Part shown: positions 23,905-35,106 of the stretch, piece by piece
Layout: the number at the start of each line of letters is the position of its first letter
Numbering within the stretch: the stretch's first letter is position 1
DNA from: Sphagnum magellanicum
Taxonomy: Eukaryota; Streptophyta; Sphagnopsida; Sphagnales; Sphagnaceae
Direction of reading: 5' to 3'
Assembly (NCBI GenBank): GCA_021904315.1
Contig: CM038926.1
Span: 4,326,390-4,390,389 of the forward strand
DNA length: 64,000 nt
Position numbers and translations under genes: made by a program
The notes under the pieces: model-generated
Seen by the model: the letters and a program-made list of their open reading frames with translations, nothing else
What the model was told of the DNA's origin: nothing
Database searches by the model: none

Positions 23905-24387
23905 AAGGTCATCTGAGCTTGAGGGTTTTCTTGAAGCAGGGGCTTATGGGATATCAGAGACATTGGTTGAAGAGCTAGTGGAGGATAACAAGATGTGCTT
24001 GAATAATTATGTGACTGCTATGATGTGGTTATGTTGTTGCTAACTGGTATTTTTTTCAATGTCTAGGTACCTGTTGCAGTTGGGGGAAGTGGTGATGTTC
24101 ATCATGACTGCCTGAAGTGCTTGATAAGCAAAAAGGATAATTCCATTACAGAGGTTCATGAATGACAGGTGCTGAACGAGCAGGGTTTTGTGCACAATGC
24201 AAGAGGGACTTATGTTTGCTTGATATTTGGTGCTGATTGGTGAGTGCTGATCAGAAACAGCAAGAGTGCTGTAGCCATAAAAGAAATCTTTCTAGAGATC
24301 CAAGATTTGCAATCTATGAAGTAATGAGGTAGGATAACTGTGTGGCACCATTTGTGGTGCCTAGGGTGGTGGGAAGACAACAGCAGC

Positions 24388-25690
24388 ATGGCTGTGACAC
24401 ATAGGCTGGAGGCAACAACGTTGAGCAGTATTGATGGAGTTTCTTTTACAGCATTGTCAGGACACCAGAGCTTCAGCTCTAGCCTAGAGAAATCTATTAA
24501 TGTCCGAGATGGCCCTAATGAAGGCAAGGTCATGTTGTTAGGAGGGGGTAAGCCATCTGCAGCATCTCAGAATGGGGAGCTTCAACCCACGACGACAGCG
24601 GTGTTGTTAGATTTGGTCTCTGTAATAAACCTTAAGCCTTACCAGTTGGATTTACATCGTGTCATCAATGCAGCTGCTGGGCCTCCAATCGATGATCCCC
24701 AGTCTAGACCCCTCAAAGCTTGTGGGGTTGAAGAACTGAAACGTGTCCGGCAATGCCTTGTTGAGAATGAGAAACAAGCCAGGTGATCTATAGCTTTCCA
24801 GACCATTAGCTGCAACTGTAAGATTAAGGCACTCTTGAGGAGCACTTGATGGATCACAGGGTGGATTTAGGGAAGTTCTTTGGTAGGTCTTCAGTGCATC
24901 CCCCTTGGGTTGATGTAAGTTTTCTTGTGTTGTTAAATGGCAGATTATGAATAAAACACCTGTCTGAGGCAATGGCAAAGCTCAACAAGATCCAGAACAT
25001 GTTGCAGACCAGGAAGCGGTCTAGACTTGAGTCTAGCACACAAGAGCAGGCAAGTTTAGCAGTTGCCAGCAGTGGCCACATGACAACAACCACACATGGG
25101 AAAGTGAGCTCAAGCGTTGTACCCAATCATGTTAGCACTCTGGACATCATCAGTGGAGCTTCACGAGCAGGAGACAAGAACAAGAATGGCACTAATCCAA
25201 ACAAGCGAGTTCGCACATCTATAGCTGATGTACGGGTGTGTATATGTAAACCCTCTGTAAACCCTAAAGTTTCAGGTTTAAGACTTTCATTATTGATTCA
25301 TGATATTGTGCAGGTTCTTGCAAGCATATATTCTAAAATGCTAACTGTTGTTGGGAAAAATTACAGCTTGAGGGTTGTCCCAGCCATTTGAGTGTCCAGC
25401 GGTCATCCAGCATAATACAAGAAAGGGAGCAGGATGTGCCCAGGCCAAGCAGTTATCTGGCCTTGCAAGTGGAAGACAAGGAGAGTATGCCACTGGGAAC
25501 CAACCAAGGGGGTGAGAAGGTAAAACTAAAAGGGCGGCGCTCTAGTGTTAAGTCTGAGGTTTCCCTGGTAGTGGTTGTGGCCAATGGGACATCTGGTGGA
25601 GAGTATGACCACAAGTGGACTGCACAACATCAACGGTTGAGCCTTGACAGCGGCCGCTCACGACCTAGTGAGGGGCATGGCTACAGGTAG
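24388..25690 (+). pseudogene. Fragment of a plant nuclear SRRM-like family gene (AT2G19390/AT4G29790-like)
   Basis: Exon a (24388-24782) starts MAVTHRLEATTLSS, includes GVEELKRVRQCLVENEKQAR and ends at a gtgatc donor. Exon b (about 24960-25235) reads LSEAMAKLNKIQNMLQTRKR and later NPNKRVRTSIADVR. A 131-bp intron (25236-25366) has GT and ttacag borders. Exon c (from 25367) continues in phase with LEGCPSHLSVQRSSSIIQ and ends EGHGYR. From memory, the order of motifs (EELKRV...KAR, LNK...KKRSRSE, NKR.RTS..D.R) matches the plant proteins often annotated as serine/arginine repetitive matrix-like. Only the N-terminal part is present. An exon between a and b may be missing. Function is unknown. Confidence 0.65.
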
Positions 25691-25744
25691 GGCTCTTGGC
25701 CCATGTGATGAAAGTGAGTGATCGGAACTTGAAAAAACTCAGCA

Positions 25745-26541
25745 GAATTGACCAATTTCAGTTTGCCATTGGGGCTCATCCACCCACTGCAGTGGCCGCC
25801 ATTCATGCAAGCCCTTGCAGACTATAGAGCACATCAGGGGCTAGGCCTTCCTGAGCTTCGTATTACAGGCATAGGGAAAGATAAGCAAATTCTTGAGATG
25901 ACAAGCAGACGCCTTGCTGACTTTGCTCAATCTATTAATCTTCCATTTGAGTTCATCCCACTCATTCAAAATCTAGATTCCTTGAAGCCCAATATGCTAC
26001 AGTTGAGGACTGGGGAGGCTCTTGCAGTCAATTGCATGCTTCAGCTCCATGGGCTGCTAGAGGAAGCACCTGTGGCATTGGAATCTTTCTTGGGCATGTT
26101 GTACTCTCTTAACCCCAGAGTGGTGACCCTTGCTGAAAGAGAGATGAGCAACAACCAACCAATCTTTCTAGATTGATTTGCTGATGCACTCAACCATTAC
26201 TCCACTCTTTTTGACTCACTTGATGCCACACTACCTCCCTCAAGTTCAGAAAGGATTAGAATAGAACAACTATGGTTTTAGGAAGAAATTGCCAACATTG
26301 TGGGATGTGAGGAGTCTGAACACCTCATCGGTACCAAAAGTTCCATCAGTGGCGGATTTTTATGGAGAGAGCAGGCTTTCAATTAATTTCAACTAGCGAA
26401 TTTGCTCTCTCTCAAGCCGGACTTCTCCTGAGACTTCACTATCCATCAGAGGGCTATCACCTTGTTGAGGATGATGGGTGTCTATTGCTGGGTTGGCAAG
26501 ATCAACTTCTTTTTGCGGTATCTTCTTGGAATGCACTTTGA
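25745..26541 (+). pseudogene. GRAS-domain transcription regulator fragment
   Basis: The frame 25748-26176 begins inside the VHIID region (LGLIHPLQWPPFMQALADYR). It continues through LRITGIG, RRLADFAQSINLPFEF, MLQLRTGEALAVNC and SLNPRVVTLAERE. After a TGA where Arg is expected (FLD-stop-FADALNHYS), the same frame goes on through LFDSLDATLPPSS and IRIEQLWF. In another frame near 26400-26530 it ends with ALSQAGLLLRLHYPSEGYH and LLGWQDQLLFAVSSW, the SAW end of GRAS proteins. It therefore spans VHIID to SAW and lacks the N-terminus and first leucine heptad. It carries several stops and frame changes. The subfamily cannot be assigned safely; SCR/LAS-like wording is my best guess. Confidence 0.85.
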
Positions 26542-26544
26542 TAT

Positions 26545-27470
26545 GATTGCATGCTAATTAAACAACTGTGACATTCTAGTTCTTGTAGGTCACTTTGTTT
26601 ACCACACTTCACAGCTGAAACTCAATAGAAACAGGGCTGTGATCAACCTTATGGATTTAAAGATCTATTCTGGCACAGGCTGCATTCATATACTTGGTTG
26701 CCTTCCAGGCATATACACAGTTGGAAGAGGACTAATGTTATACTGAATGAGCATTTGGATCATTCCGTTTGTAAATGCAAGTAGCTCACAGAATACCATC
26801 AATTGAACAAGCATGATTTTAGGAGGGCTGGAGCATGTCTAGACCTCTTACCGTGAGGATTTAAGCATTGATGAACAAAGGTTCATTTCAGAATAGAGAG
26901 ATCTTGTTTATTGAAATCATCTGATAACTGTTTGATCATTTCTCATTTCAACACGTGCATTATATATGAGATTATCCTCAAGTGTTCAACTGAATTGAGA
27001 TCTGCCTTAGTGTAATGAGTTGGGTCAGAGTTCCCAGTTGCTACAGTGAAATTTGAAACTGTTTAGCTGATGATGTTTGCCTCACTCAGAACATCTTGAT
27101 TGTTCGAAATTTTCTGTTTTCATAATGACGACACATAATCTATTCAGTTGGAAATGAGGAGCTTGTGGATCAGCAGTCGTGAGCAGCAGATATTGCTCGC
27201 TTTGTTGTCCCTCACATTCGGTCCCTATGACAAACAGTACCAGAAAAAAGCAGGTGTACTTGTAGGCTATTATACCAGGACTAAAGAGAGCTTGGTCTTG
27301 ATCTTCCTTGTTTGCATGGGAGTCCAAATTACACTCTTCCTCTTTGTTTCCTGTTTGTGGCTCCACCGAACTTTGTTGTTACTCTTGTGTTGTGCCCACA
27401 AAATTCTGATAGAGAAGAATCTTCTCTTACTGAATAATATCAGGCAGATTTGCAGAAGCGGAGGTCATCA
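26545..27470. other. No coding match; probable 5' region of the captured RHM piece
   Basis: No supported gene is seen. The last 350 bases may be the 5' UTR or first intron of the RHM fragment, with an ag boundary (aatatcag) near 27443. This is an inference from position. Confidence 0.3.
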
Positions 27471-27475
27471 TCATA

Positions 27476-28332
27476 ATGGGGGAAGCCACATACACTCCCA
27501 AAAACATCTTGATAATTGGTGCAGCAGGATTTATTGCATCTCATGTTGCCAACAGACTGATGCGCAACTACCCACATTACGAGATCGTGGTGCTGGACAA
27601 GCTAGATTATTACTCCAACTTGAAGAATCTGTTGCCCTCCAAGTCCTCCAAGAATTTCAAGTTTGTGAAAGGTGACATTGGGAGTGCAGATCTTGTGAAC
27701 TACCTTCTCATTACTGAGGGTATTGACACCACTATGCACTTTGCCACCCAAACTCATGTCGACAACTCATTTGGCAACAATTTTGAGTTCACAAAGAACA
27801 ACATCTATGGGACCCATGTGTTGCTGGAGGCATGCAAAGTGACAGGCACTATCCACCGCTTCATTCATGTGAGCACAGATGAGGTCTATGGAGAAACTGA
27901 GGCTGATGCAATTGTTGGAAACCATGAAGCATCGCAGCTGCTTCCCACAAATCCCTACTCAGCCACCAAGGCTAGTGCAGAAATGCTGGTGATGGCATAT
28001 GGCCGCTCATATGGGTTGCCTGTCATCACCAGACGAGGCAATAATGTGTATGGACCAAACCAATTCCCAAAGAAGCTCATCCCCACATTCATTCTTTTGG
28101 CCAGGGGAAGCCCCTCCCCATCCATGGAGATGGATCTAATGTGCGAAGCTACTTGTACTGTGAAGATGTGGCTGAAGCGTTTGAGGTTGTGCTGCACAAG
28201 GGAAGTGTTGGTCATGTTTACAATTTTGGGGAAGAAAGGGAAGGAAGTGTGACTATGGACGGTGTGAAACCGCCGAGAACTCCCCGAAAGGCAGGGTTTG
28301 TTTCTCCAAGAGCTTCTTCTTCTTCTTCGTAG
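27476..28332 (+). pseudogene. RHM: RHM (UDP-L-rhamnose synthase) N-terminal domain fragment
   Basis: The frame from 27476 encodes the UDP-glucose 4,6-dehydratase half of plant RHM, an extended short-chain dehydrogenase. It includes the NAD-binding motif (ILIIGAAGFIASHVANRL), VVLDKLDYYSNLKNL, HFATQTHVDNSFGN, HVSTDEVYGE, the catalytic Tyr/Lys in NPYSATKA, and GNNVYGPNQFPKKLIP. Near 28105 one base is missing. The RHM reading then resumes in the next frame (VRSYLYCEDVAEAFEVVLHKG, HVYNFG) from about 28135. Similarity stops near 28240, and unrelated sequence encodes a basic Ser-rich tail ending at 28332. The enzyme normally acts in the cytosol, feeding rhamnose to pectin and flavonoids. The second (epimerase/reductase) half is absent. 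The coding sequence is otherwise very well kept, so capture was fairly recent. Confidence 0.92.
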
Positions 28333-28747
28333 TTGTCTCTTCCCCCAGTTGTCGTAGCTGTGGCTCTCCTGCTCCTGCTGCTACTGTTGTTGTATGGACG
28401 CATTAAGATTTGCAGCTTCGTTTTTGCTGCTGCACCTGAGACTTGAAGGACTTGAAGTTGTTACTACTGTTTCCATATGGCCTCCAAGACAATTCCGAAG
28501 AGTTGAAAGATCTTCAAAAGGACCCGCCTACATCATGCAGAGCCGGTTGCTCATCCTCCTTCCTTTTACCCCCGTCGTCCCAATCTCTCACCACTATTTT
28601 TGTCGTTCTGAAAGTATTACTTTTCCTGTGTGTAATCTTTTGTCTTGATAGTTGAAGAAATGGTCGTATCTGATCACCTCGTGACTGCGTGATATGGCGA
28701 AGAGTTTGTGACTGTGTAGAGAATGCCTTTTGCATGGTGCTGCATTC

Positions 28748-28975
28748 TCTAGGGTTTAGTTGGTTCAAAATCCGTATGTATCTTTTGGTCTCTTCTATCT
28801 TCAGTCATTTGTGACTGTGCTTTAGGCAGCAGTTATCATGGCACATCATCAGCCAAGCTTGTTTTGCTAGGGTTTAGTTCACAATGCTTATGTATTTGTG
28901 GTCTGTTCTTTCTTCTTTGTTTTGTCATTTGTGCTTTGAGCAGCCATCACGGAACATCATCAACCAAGCTTTGTT
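28748..28975. repeat. Direct repeat, two units of about 110-120 bp
   Basis: The series ctagggtttagttggttca, gtctcttctatcttc-type, gtcatttgtg, gcagc and catcatcagccaagctt occurs twice in order, from about 28750 and from about 28868. It lies between the RHM fragment and the right end of the element. Confidence 0.65.
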
Positions 28976-29229
28976 TCAAGATGCTTGATGAGGACAGCAT
29001 TATGCTCTCCTTTGACCCTTGCTGAACAGGACTTTCATGTTCTAGTACTGGTTTTTTTCTTCTTCTCTATATTCTGGTTATATCTATAATGATCTCTTGG
29101 TAGAAGAGCACCTTAACTTAATACATTTGACCTCCTTCATGCATGCACCCTAAACCTTATCAATGGGATTGTCATTTGTAGGCAACCCTAATCCTAGACA
29201 TGACTACAAAAATAGTGTACCTAGCTTAC

Positions 29230-29490
29230 CAAAAGACCATAGTTGGCATATTTTGGTTGCACATGCAACTATGAGTATATGCATATCAAATATATACGAT
29301 GATATATCACAGAAATCATCCAAAGGTTGGGATGAAGGTGATCATAGTTGCACCATAGTTGCATACACACCCAAAAAGGGGGCAAAAATCCATTGTAGTT
29401 GCATAAAAAACCAAAGATAGTTGCATGTGACCGATAGTTGCATCCCAGTTGCAAACATGGTGGTTGCATATGAAAGAATTTCTAGTAGTG
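29230..29490 (-). repeat. Right terminal inverted repeat and AGTTGCA cluster
   Basis: AGTTGCA occurs at 29346, 29357, 29397, 29419, 29433 and 29447, with GGTTGCA near 29462. Further TGCAACT and GGTTGCA copies lie around 29256-29270. The element ends TCTAGTAGTG at 29490, followed by the cat duplication. The motif is mostly inverted relative to the left end, as expected for terminal sites bound by one protein. Confidence 0.85.
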
Positions 29491-29493
29491 CAT

Positions 29494-32400
29494 TCATCTT
29501 TCATGGTGAATTGATGGGTTGTTAGTTCAATCTTGCCACTAAGGCCTATATTATAATAGAACCCATGTTTTTGACATGTATAATTTTGCATTCATAAGTA
29601 CACCATTCATTGGGAATCTAATTAGTTTTGAATGAATCACAACTAACTTACTAAGGTTCTACCTTGTAACATATTCTATAAACCCTTTTATATCCCCCTT
29701 CCCCTATGAAGGTACTACTTACCTATGCAAAGGCTTATTGAAACTTAGAATTAACCCTTTGTCAATAAAGTTGTTAATGATTTATAGGATACCAAAAAAA
29801 GTGGTAGGTAACTAGTTATCGAACACCAATAGTTATAGTATAAAAATCACTCATCACCATTTAAACCTAATAGTTTTTTTGTTGATATGTAAGCTACTAA
29901 TCTCTAGCTTTGCATCTTCATTCATGATAATATTGTGTTGGTGAGAAAAAAATTGAAGTTCCATCATCATGCCATGCAACATTTCTTTTCTTTTGGCATG
30001 GCATTAAATTTTGCATAATGATGTTTCAATTTCTACACTTTATTATGCAAGGAACTTTCATTTGTGTTTGCACATGCTTCTTTCTTTTACTTTTAGCTCG
30101 TTGACCAAGTTATGTTTGTCTCTTTAATACAAGTTTTGGTCATTTTTTTCCCTGTTGTCTTGGAGATTGTTTGTAATTTCTTCTATCTTTTGCTCCCCAA
30201 GTTTATTCAAATCTTCAGTCTAGTTATTGGTTATCATGTGATGCCAAGTTTTTGTCTTTTACTTATAAAGCTTTCTTAGATCTTCCTTAGAGTTCTATTT
30301 GTGTCGAGTGCCAACTTTTTGTGATCTTTGCAATTGTTTTGTTGATGGCATCAAATTGTGCATGTCATTAATCTCCTCTCTCATTTGCTTTCTAGGCTTC
30401 TCTTCTCTTCATTTTCCTTTTGTTTTTCTTTTTGAATGTAATAAATGTTGAAATTCAAATGGTGCAAAGTCAAGAGGTGTCTAAATTTTGTTGAAGTTCT
30501 ATGGTGAAAGCTTCACATCGTTGGAAATTTGTGGCGTGGAAGCTATGAGGCTCTTGGAAAAATTCAATTACAAGGAAAAAAACATCGAACCATTGATTGA
30601 AGTTGCAAATGTTAATAAATTGTCACATATGTTTTGGAAAAGTTAGTTTAATGATAGTGTTAAAAAAAAATGTTCATTTTTTAAAGATTTTAATCACATT
30701 GATGTTTGCTTAAAAAAATTCAACATAAAAAATAAATCTTTATATTAGTGATGCCGCATCAGCAACCAATTGAACTTGTATCCCCAGACAACAAGTTTGA
30801 ATATAATTTATTTTTTTTAATTTATTGATAACCATAACTCCAAGTTTAAATGTAACATAAATGGGTAAATATCATCATAGGAAGTAGTAAGGAGTGTAAA
30901 TCATTATTATGTAGGTAGGTAAAGCACTTGGTGATTATGAAGTATGTAGATGCATGTGGATGATTAGTACATAGGTTGGTTAAGTTATGGGACATGAATA
31001 AAAGGAAAAAGTAGTTCATATCCACACACCATCCATCTTGCATGAGTGCACTAGTGGGTGCTAATTCATTTTGACCCTTTACAAATAGTTAATAGGTAAT
31101 GCACTTAATGACTAATAGGTGTGTAGATGCATGTGGATGGTTAGTAGATAATACATAAGCTAATAATTGTGGTTAGGTATGGGACATAGAAACTAAGGAA
31201 AAAAATGAAATGTGAAATAAATGGGTCACATGCAAAAGACATACAATATTAAGACATTGTGATTTGGGAAATATCATTATGACAAAACAAAACAAACTAC
31301 CTTCCTTCATGGATAAATAAGGTAACATGTGTTGTTGGCCCCAAATGTGAACACTTTCAACTCATTTTCCCTTCTAAACCCAATTTGTTGTAATTTGTTT
31401 GAATTTTCAACAACAAAATTCATTCAAAATTCAATATTTTCCACACCTTAATATGAAAATTATGAAATAAATTTCATTAAATCTAACTTAACGATTATTT
31501 TCCAACAACACCAAGTACACCTTTGGATTCGAGTAAAATTTTGTATTTATGATTTTATTAATGTTTATTAAGAAAATGGTTCAGTAATCAATAACCTTTG
31601 CATTGTAGCTCTAAAACATTTCAACCCAAGTTAGTGCACCCCTATTCATTTTTAGGTTTTCAAAGATATCAATAGCATTATATGAAGTAATTTGGTTTAG
31701 GAAATTTTATCATGACAAAATAAAACAAAACAAATTATCTACCTTCAATAATATATTCAATTATGCGTAAATTATCTTTGTATAAATGAATGGTTATGTA
31801 TGATGCAAATTCTTTTTGTGCACACAAATAATAAAATTTGATTGAGGGAAATTTAAAGAAATTTTGAAATATAAATTTGTAATAATGTGCATGTTCAATA
31901 CACCTAATCATTATTTATATGTAAATTGGATTTTAGTTTACAACATATCAAATAATGATACAAAATTGAATTTTTTGTGGAACTTTAATGTTTATTAATC
32001 TTTATAGACATGATATCTCAATATTTTAAAAAAATTACAATAAAAATTCATTAAACACTAAACTACATGTAAATTCTATTTGTGAAAATGAATGTTTATG
32101 TATGATGCAATTTTTGTTTATTTTTTAATATTTATATACTAGGTCATTTAATAGTTTCAACAAGTTAGATAAAAATATAAATAAAAATAGTTAAATAATT
32201 TGCATAACGTAATTACTAGCTACAATATTATTATTAATGTTATTGTTGTAATTATATTCAATTATTAATTATCACAACATTATAATGATTATAATTAAAA
32301 TATCATATAAATCCTATTATTGAATATTTATATTTGAGTTAATTCTTTGTTTTATGAAATGTTAATAAGAATTTATATTGAATTTCGAATTTTACAACAA

Positions 32401-32580
32401 AAAATAGTGATAATTAAACTATTTAATAAATAAATACATCTAATTACTAATTTTTAAAAGAACAACTAATCACCATATTCTTTAATAAATGATGATAATA
32501 TGTTTAATTGTTTAATTATATAATTATATAGTTAAAAATAGTTGATGAATAATTACTATAAGTAATTAAAATAAGTAACT
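29494..32580. other. Gene-free, very AT-rich stretch
   Basis: No gene, RNA or clear element end is visible. From about 31,250 to 32,580 the sequence is dominated by short A/T words. A phrase with gtgtagatgcatgtggatg and gttagta recurs near 30,940 and 31,120, suggesting a local duplication of about 175 bp. Confidence 0.5.
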
Positions 32581-33613
32581 AAACTTAGGCTAGGTAGATT
32601 ATTAGTTTAGGTCTAGGCCTAACTAAGCTTAGACTAGCTTGTACAAGTAGATTACAACTATTTGAGTTGTAATTAAGTTGCAATTGGGTTACAACTAGGG
32701 TAGACAACAACTGGTACTCTATCACTAAACACTTTCAAGTTTTCCCTCATTTGAACACCAAATTGAACTTTTTTTAATGTCATTGGAAGCGCAAAACATA
32801 GAGCTACAAATGTTCTTTGAACCTCAAAAGCAAAGGAACAAAGTAAAGAATGCAAGAAAAGAAAGAGAGATATTTTGTCTCAAATTTTCTCTTTGGACCC
32901 CCTTTACTTTTAGCAACTATATCTTGCTCTTTCTCATTCATTTTGAACGATTTCAAAGGCTAAAAATGCGCTACCTCAAAATCTATAAAATTTGTTTAAA
33001 GTGAAAAGTCAAAAAATAAAATTGAAGAGTTGAAGCTTCAAAATCATACAAAACACTTATGAAAAAATCCAAAGCACAACCCCCTTCACTTTGAAAGGGC
33101 ATATTTTACTCATTTTCCATTAGATTGTAACATTTTTTACATATTTGGATACGTTAGGTGGAGGATTACAAAATTGTTTTAAGTTTCAAAAGGAACAGAC
33201 CATGGACAAGAGAGTTATAATGATCTAATATCGTTAAGTGTTCAATGATAGGTGTGTTTTCCCTAGGTTACAACTAAACTTTTATCCCAAATTGTTTGGT
33301 TTCCATTCCATGAATCCAAACTATACAAAGGAGTGCACTAGGATTATAGGAGAACAAAATAAACATGAAAATCTAAGAGCCATTTGGGATGAGCCAATCA
33401 AAAAGGTTCAACCTTAAAGGTTAAACCAAATGAAATATAACTTCATTTAGTAATTGCCATGTGGTTTAGGTCTAGGCCTAACATAGGTGCCTAGATCTAG
33501 CCCTAATTTAAGCCTATATTAAATGGCCTATGTTTAGGTTTAACCTAGGTGCCTAGGTTTATAGTTAACCTATTCTTAGGCACCATGTGCCTTAAACTTT
33601 TGATGTGGATGTG

Positions 33614-33740
33614 CCACGTGTCATTTAACTATTTGTTGACCCCAAAATTTGTGAACATTCCACGTGTCATTTAACTATGTGTTGACCCCACATTTTATGA
33701 ATGTGCCACATGTTAACATTGTTAGTGTGCCACATGTCAC
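33614..33740. repeat. 46-bp tandem repeat with CCACGTG/CCACATG motif
   Basis: CCACGTGTCATTTAACTA recurs at 33614 and 33660. Diverged CCACATG units follow at 33706 and 33730. The ATGTGGCAC-type motif is shared with the subterminal parts of the other two CACTA-like elements. Confidence 0.7.
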
Positions 33741-33753
33741 CAAACCACTGGCC

Positions 33754-33885
33754 AAATGTTCAATTTACAAAGTTGCAACATAGTTGAAATGTTCAATTTA
33801 CAAAGTTGCAACATAGTTGAAATGTTCAATTTACAAAGTTGCAACATAGTTGAAATGTTCAACTTACATAGTTGCAACCTAGTTG
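33754..33885. repeat. 33-bp minisatellite, four units
   Basis: The unit aaatgttcaatttacaaagt plus tgcaacatagttg (33 bp) is repeated four times. The first three units are identical or nearly so and the last is slightly diverged. Each unit carries a TGCAAC subterminal-type motif. Confidence 0.9.
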
Positions 33886-35106
33886 AAATTGTAATTATAT
33901 TTTTGGTTGATGTCATGCTTAGTTAGTAGATGAAGTTTATCCATTAATCAAATGTAGTTGATAACATCCCTCGGCTATATTGGTAGAACAATTTTCAACT
34001 AAATTTGTAAGTAGTGGCACATAATGGTTATTGTTGTGGTGTTAACACATGGCATACACTTTCGACTATAATTTCACTCTTGACTTGTACTTTTCAACAT
34101 TATTGGTTAGTAGTTGCAAAAACGAAATTGCAACTGTATGTGTAGTTTTCAACTTGATTTATAGTTGAACAATAGTTGAAAACATAGTTGCACAAGGGGG
34201 GGATTTCTACTAGTGATGTAATCATTTTGTTTTTCATTACCTACTTCTGGATTACAACTTCAATTAGAAGCACATATGAATTTGTTGGGCACTACATTAC
34301 AAGCTAGGTGGTTTACAATTGGGATTGTATGTCCATTACAATGATGTTTATGAATTCACTATTAAGTCTTACACATTTGGATGACCCCTTAATCTACACA
34401 TTCCATTAAGGTCATTCAATGGAAATGCACTTGGAATACAACTTTAATCAAAGTTCTTTTCTAACTTAACTGAAATACTGACATTTGGATTACAATTTTA
34501 ACTATGGCATTTGAAATACCCACACTTGGATTGCCTTTTAATTGGATGTGAGTTCATTAATTTCACTTCACTAAACTTTATATATGCACTTGAATTAAAT
34601 TACAATTGTTTGGATCACAATTACTTAAACATTGCATGACATAAATGTCACATAATTCAAGAATTACCCACATCTAGATGTCAACTTCAATTCGTGGTAG
34701 TCTCCTTCTTCATCCTTTGATTAGGAATACACTCCCATTGCACACCCATTGCTCTCCCACCAGACTCCCACTAAGAGTATTGTACCTACACATAGATTAC
34801 AAAATAGATTATAAATCGCCCATGTCAATTGTGGTCAAATAGCCTATGATGTTGGATTATTCACACATTTTTATTGGAAATCACTTAATTACTTGGCAAT
34901 TGAACTACCTACATGGTGATTACAACTTCAAATGTAATTAAATGAAGCTACCTTGTTGTAATGTCACACCAAAAGATTAGGATTAATTATAACTTGTGTT
35001 ATGGCCAATAAACAATTGTCACAAAATACACATTCCATATGAACCTCATCTTTCCCACATGTATACATATAATACACTCCAATCATAAGAGCATAATCAT
35101 TACATT

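Larger units (their letters stand above)
5526..29490 (+). mobile_element. 24-kb CACTA (En/Spm) transposon with host gene fragments
   Basis: The left end reads CACTATTAGAAATT. The right end, read on the minus strand, is CACTACTAGAAATT, so 13 of 14 terminal bases match. The element is flanked on both sides by cat (5523-5525 and 29491-29493), the 3-bp target duplication typical of CACTA elements. Both ends carry clustered subterminal TGCAACT/AGTTGCA motifs. Inside are a TNP2-type transposase on the plus strand (20.4-23.8 kb) and a TNPA/Ptta-like gene on the minus strand (7.8-14.9 kb). Between TNP2 and the right end, and also upstream of TNP2, lie fragments of unrelated host genes. Its 23,965-bp length is large for the superfamily. 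The transposase is broken, so this copy is probably not autonomous now. A solo LTR of 820 bp is nested at 15.2-16.0 kb. Confidence 0.9.
32640..34215. mobile_element. Second CACTA-like element, right part only
   Basis: The right end reads ggatttctactagtg on the plus strand, that is CACTAGTAGAAATCC inward, at 34215. Inward of it are AGTTGCA, AGTTGAA and TGCAAC motifs, a 33-bp minisatellite and GTGCCACGTG/GCCACATG motifs. The 24-kb element has the same ingredients near its left end. The block near 32,640-32,720 (aattaagttgcaattgggtt) resembles the centre of the 2.1-kb element at 51.8 kb. I could not find a left end with a matching target duplication (atg is expected), so the left limit is unknown. 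No coding sequence is seen. Confidence 0.55.

Noticed and set aside
31049-31062. CACTAGTGGG as the left end of the element ending at 34215
   Set aside because: Only the first seven bases agree with the right end, the preceding triplet is gtg instead of atg, and no TGCAACT cluster follows.
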